From Boswellia sacra (lineage: Eukaryota > Streptophyta > Magnoliopsida > Sapindales > Burseraceae), in contig SNVD02007173.1 in assembly GCA_013180625.2 (NCBI GenBank), positions 62,001-126,000 of the forward strand: a stretch of DNA of 64,000 nt. Reading direction: 5' to 3'. Within the stretch, counting starts at the first letter, position 1. Every line of letters begins with the position of its first letter. A model generated the notes under the pieces. The model saw nothing but the letters and a program-made list of their open reading frames with translations, made no database searches and was not told the DNA's origin. Below are positions 60,430-64,000 of this stretch, one piece after another. The position numbers and the translations under genes were made by a program.

Positions 60430-61082
60430 TTTTCAATATCGTGTGCAATTGGAAGAAGTGATTTCTGGTTTTTTCTCGCATATGGTTCCCTTTTGTAGGC
60501 AACCTCGGACTTTTAACACTATTTAAAACTCTGGTTTTTTCTCGCTCACAGAGATATACTAGCTAGCACTAAAACATTCCGAGTCTATATATCTAACCTA
60601 CGTTGTTGTTTTGTATGCATGATCAGTCCACCTACCACCTCACACATGTACACTTTTGCATTTAAAAGTTCATGTGTTTCCTTCTATGCATGCAACCATA
60701 CTCATGCTTGTAATATAAGTAATTGGTTATTTGAGAAAACATTTAACACATTTTCAAGTAAGTTTAGCAGTGGCATAATGTTCAGCCGTTCAAACAATGG
60801 TTCAGGTTAAGAGGGGTTATTGCTAAGTATGCCATAAAAAAATCCTAACCTCAAATGAGATTGAACATGGAGAATACAAAATCGATCGAGATATTTGCTG
60901 AGATGGTGGGGGAAACTAAATGGCAAGTGTTACTTTATTGTATAATAAGGGAGGGTATGAACATGATAGAAGAGGGTAATGAAGGAAGAAAAGGTGGTGA
61001 AGGAAGAAGAAAAGGATCTAGATTAAAATCTATGATAGGTTATTCACATCATTACCCACCGTTCTTTTTTGAAGAGAATTAG
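60430..61082 (+). repeat. M block, copy 5, with a 75-codon frame 60855-61082
   Basis: Closest to copy 3. The frame starts MRLNMENTKSIEIFAEMVGE, runs through TKW and a basic GRKGGEGRRKGSR stretch, and stops at 61080-61082; it is the longest of the M-block frames. At the GTAAGT position of copy 3 this copy has GCAAGT. The product is not recognised and coding is doubtful. Confidence 0.5.
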
Positions 61083-62226
61083 TTTTGGTTAAATCATCTA
61101 TTTATCAACAGGACAAAGGAAATGGAATGTTTGTTACAAAAAATTAATACCAAAGTTGAATATTAATCTTGTTTATATCATCAAATACTCTAAGATTCGA
61201 ATGGATTTAAAAGCTTTTTCATCTACCGTTTTCAACATATTCCTAAAAGATTAAAAAATATTGAAAAATAACTTTGACACAGATTTATTAAATCAACCCT
61301 TAAATAAATTATAAATGGTATATAATTAGATAAGAGTAGTGATATATATCCCAAAAATTATCCTAAAATCATATATACTCAATAACTTGACATGAATCTA
61401 AAACATTACATTATCAACCCATCAACTTTTTAATTATTATCAACCCATCAACTTTTTAATCATTAATTAAATATTTATCATTTAAGATGTAAAATTTGAT
61501 ATAGATTTTAGAAGAGTATCATTATTCATTTGGTAAACTTGGGATTATAGAATAAATGGTACATATATAATATTCAAGCAATTATCCTTCAAATCAATTC
61601 ATTCACTTCACTCAGGACACTCCGGTGAAAACAAACATGCAGCGTGACATACATTCATATAATATTGTCGAGACTTAGAACTACTTTTAGTTATTACGGT
61701 TTCTCTATACACAAACACACACACACACATACATATATATAGGGATGTGATACTTTAATTTAAATTTTTAAACTTAAAAATAGACTTAAATTCATGATAA
61801 TTTATCTTATCTAATCAATGATTAAGCTTTGAAAGTTAAAAATTATATTTAGTGATAACAACTCATCAATCATCATAATCATTCATATATATATATATAT
61901 ATATATAGACATAAAATTATACATAAATTTCTAGTCATTGATTTATAAAATCTAATGGTTGAGATGATTGATGAGTTGACAACATTAAATGTAAATCTTT
62001 AACTTTCAATGTCATCTATTGGATCTAATAGAATCAATAGTTATAAATTTATGTCGATAAATTGTGTCTAAATATCGCTTTTTCTTTTACATATATGTGT
62101 GTGTGTGAATAACGTGTGTGTGTGAATAATTTAACATTTTAGACAGCTTTCCAATCAATTTATGAAGAGAGTGAGTATTATTTCATACCCATGTAAAATC
62201 TGAGAATTCAATGATCAGGCCAACAT

Positions 62227-63577
62227 GGGTAAACACATGAACGGCCTGAGGTTTGTCCTAACCACAATTTGCCTCCTGACTTTTTGGGAAGACATGATTT
62301 TCCTTCTGTCGTTAACTCTAAAATGTCAACGTAGACATGAAAAGGATAAAATGATAAAACTATATACCGTAAAATTATTAAACACGGTGTCAATAATCTT
62401 CCGATTTGCCAATAAACTGTCCAAAAGAAAATTATATCGAAAATTTTAATAACATTATCCTAAAAAAAACAAATTATTTGCACAAAAAAAAAACCAAATT
62501 TATTTGACTTATTTTAATAAAATCCAATACAACTTATCACCTAGATAAGTCGAGTAAATTCACTGGTTACAGCTACAGTTACTACTCTCACCACCATAAT
62601 TACTATAACAATATTATTTAAAAATTAAAATACAAATAATAAAAAAATTATATAAATAACTTAATTAAATTAAAAGTGATTGAAAATTAATTAAAACACC
62701 ATTGCACCGCACTTAAAACGCCCCATCTCCATCACTCACCACCATTGTTCCTCACCACCAACACCATCTTTGTCACCCACCACCTGCACCATCTTTGCCA
62801 CCCACAACCAAGCTCACATCACTACACCACAACTGTATCACTATCATCAACCCAATGCATCACCGTCACCAGCACCCCACAACAGCATCACTCCAGACAT
62901 TCACCAAGAACCCACCATCCACCAATAATAACAAAGCAAAATACATATTAAAAAGCATTTAAACCCAAAATCATTATAACAATTCTAACATTTATAATTC
63001 AAGAGGAAAGCCTAAATTCAATTCTATCACAAGCATTTAAGGCCGCGTTGCTGCGGCGAACAAGATTCGAAGTATTGCACCAATATTCGTCTTGCCTGCT
63101 AAGGTTCCATCATCTTTTTTTCTCACTGAACTGCCATCACCCAATTCTCCAACCATCACCGCGTACAAGCCACAAGCCTTGCGAGGCCACATAAGACCAA
63201 CTAAGGAGCCTTGCAAAGGCATAAACGACCAGCGCCCAAAGGCTGGATGCCGTCGAAGGGGAGTCTGGGAAAAGCGGAACCACAGGCGAAGAGAAAACGG
63301 CGACTGGTTATCTTTAGCATAAATAAGAAATTGTTTTACTTTATTTTTAAAATAAATATCCCTTAAATATTATATAGATAATTATTGTTTTATTTTCATT
63401 GAATATTATATTATTTTTATCTTTATCAAATTTCAAGAAGGGTAAAGCAGTCATTTAACTCGTTTGACAAGATTCTGTCAAGGTCAGAACTTGTTTTTTA
63501 ATAGCGGCAGTTAACAGTAAAGGGAAATCATATTTCCGAATTGGGCCAAACCTCAGGGGGTTTATTGTGGTTACTCC
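62227..63577. mobile_element. Mutator-like element, possible Pack-MULE
   Basis: Imperfect inverted ends: GGGTAAACACATGAACGGCC...TGAGGTTTG at the left, and GGAGTAACCACAATAAACCC...TGAGGTTTG on the other strand at the right. Flanks GGCCAACAT (62218-62226) and GGGCAACAA (63578-63586) match at 7 of 9 bases. The interior has a CACCA-rich part (62700-62930) and a GC-richer, gene-like part (63040-63320) that differs from its surroundings and could be captured gene sequence. The captured product is not recognised. Confidence 0.55.
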
Positions 63578-64000
63578 GGGCAACAACTGAATTGGAGAAC
63601 ATTCATAGAATTATAAATGATGTGTATCCGCAATAAGATCTTGAATATGTATATGAAAATAAAGAAGAAAAATTATTGTATGTCAATTAAGCAAGTTGCT
63701 TCGAAGTTCTAAGCGTAAATATTCAAGTTTTTGGATATAGTATTAATCAATTTTTTAAAACAATATAATAGAATTCAGAAGCAGGGGCATCAAAAGGAAC
63801 GTTTTAATTATTTATAGTATCACCAAGAATTAATTTGCATTGCTAGTAAATTACTAGTGGGCAAACGATTGATTGAATGCAGATATCAAGTTTCCCAGCT
63901 CCAGCAGTCCAGCTACATTTATACGAGATTCATCACATCATGCTTATCTTTGCTCGAAACAAAATTTTGAATATTATACTTGAGAACTTATCACGACAGA
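63578..64000. other. Right-edge intergenic sequence
   Basis: AT-rich; no gene, repeat or motif that I can support. Confidence 0.5.

Noticed and set aside
62745..62951. His/Thr/Pro-rich frame
   Set aside because: The CACCA-rich composition inside a Mutator-like element explains it.
1..64000. tRNA, rRNA or CRISPR arrays
   Set aside because: None recognised. The only regular-spaced repeats are the plant minisatellites, and the tRNA-like match at 39731-39742 is a retroelement primer site.

Overview
The window reads as nuclear DNA of a flowering plant, most likely a woody eudicot. The genes are intron-split with GT-AG borders, intergenic DNA is AT-rich, and plant-specific families are present (ULTRAPETALA, Root_cap, NDR1/HIN1-like, LDL histone demethylase). 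Many plant DNA-transposon remnants are also visible. A Citrus-type genome is my guess from general look only; nothing here proves genus.

Left third (1-18 kb): the 5' end of a methionine-gamma-lyase/aluminium-resistance-like gene runs off the left edge (minus). Next come a fold-back transposon with a nested hAT-type MITE, a complete three-exon ULTRAPETALA-like gene (8.25-10.46 kb, plus), a decayed NDR1/HIN1-like pseudogene, a partial ULTRAPETALA duplicate that kept only intron 2, exon 3 and the 3' flank, and a complete two-exon LSD1-type histone demethylase (LDL2-like, minus). Two chromatin/Polycomb-related genes therefore lie about 5 kb apart; whether that matters is unknown.

Middle and right (18-62 kb): the framework is old segmental duplication. 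Two intact Root_cap-family genes (21.7 and 28.3 kb) share promoter and 3' flank. The second is followed by a small Bet v 1-type gene on the opposite strand and then by repeated non-coding blocks that I call P and M. A third Root_cap copy (54-55 kb) is a pseudogene (one stop, one 1-bp deletion) and is also followed by P and M blocks. A second Bet v 1-type copy at 37-40 kb was split by a Copia-type, gag-protease-only retroelement. The order P-M-D-M occurs twice (40-50 kb and 57-61 kb). Comparing the two exposes clean insertions in the first copy: a Mutator-type element with an 8-bp target duplication and a 2.1-kb LTR-like insertion with a 5-bp one. Other elements include a 1.28-kb Mutator-like element with a 10-bp duplication, a pogo/Tigger-like element, several MITEs and a possible Pack-MULE at the right end.

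No operon-like system, CRISPR array or convincing RNA gene was seen. The most unusual material is the multi-copy M block, each copy carrying a similar short ATG-initiated frame, and the nested, datable history of duplication and insertion. All introns, starts and family names are read by eye from motifs; no search was run.
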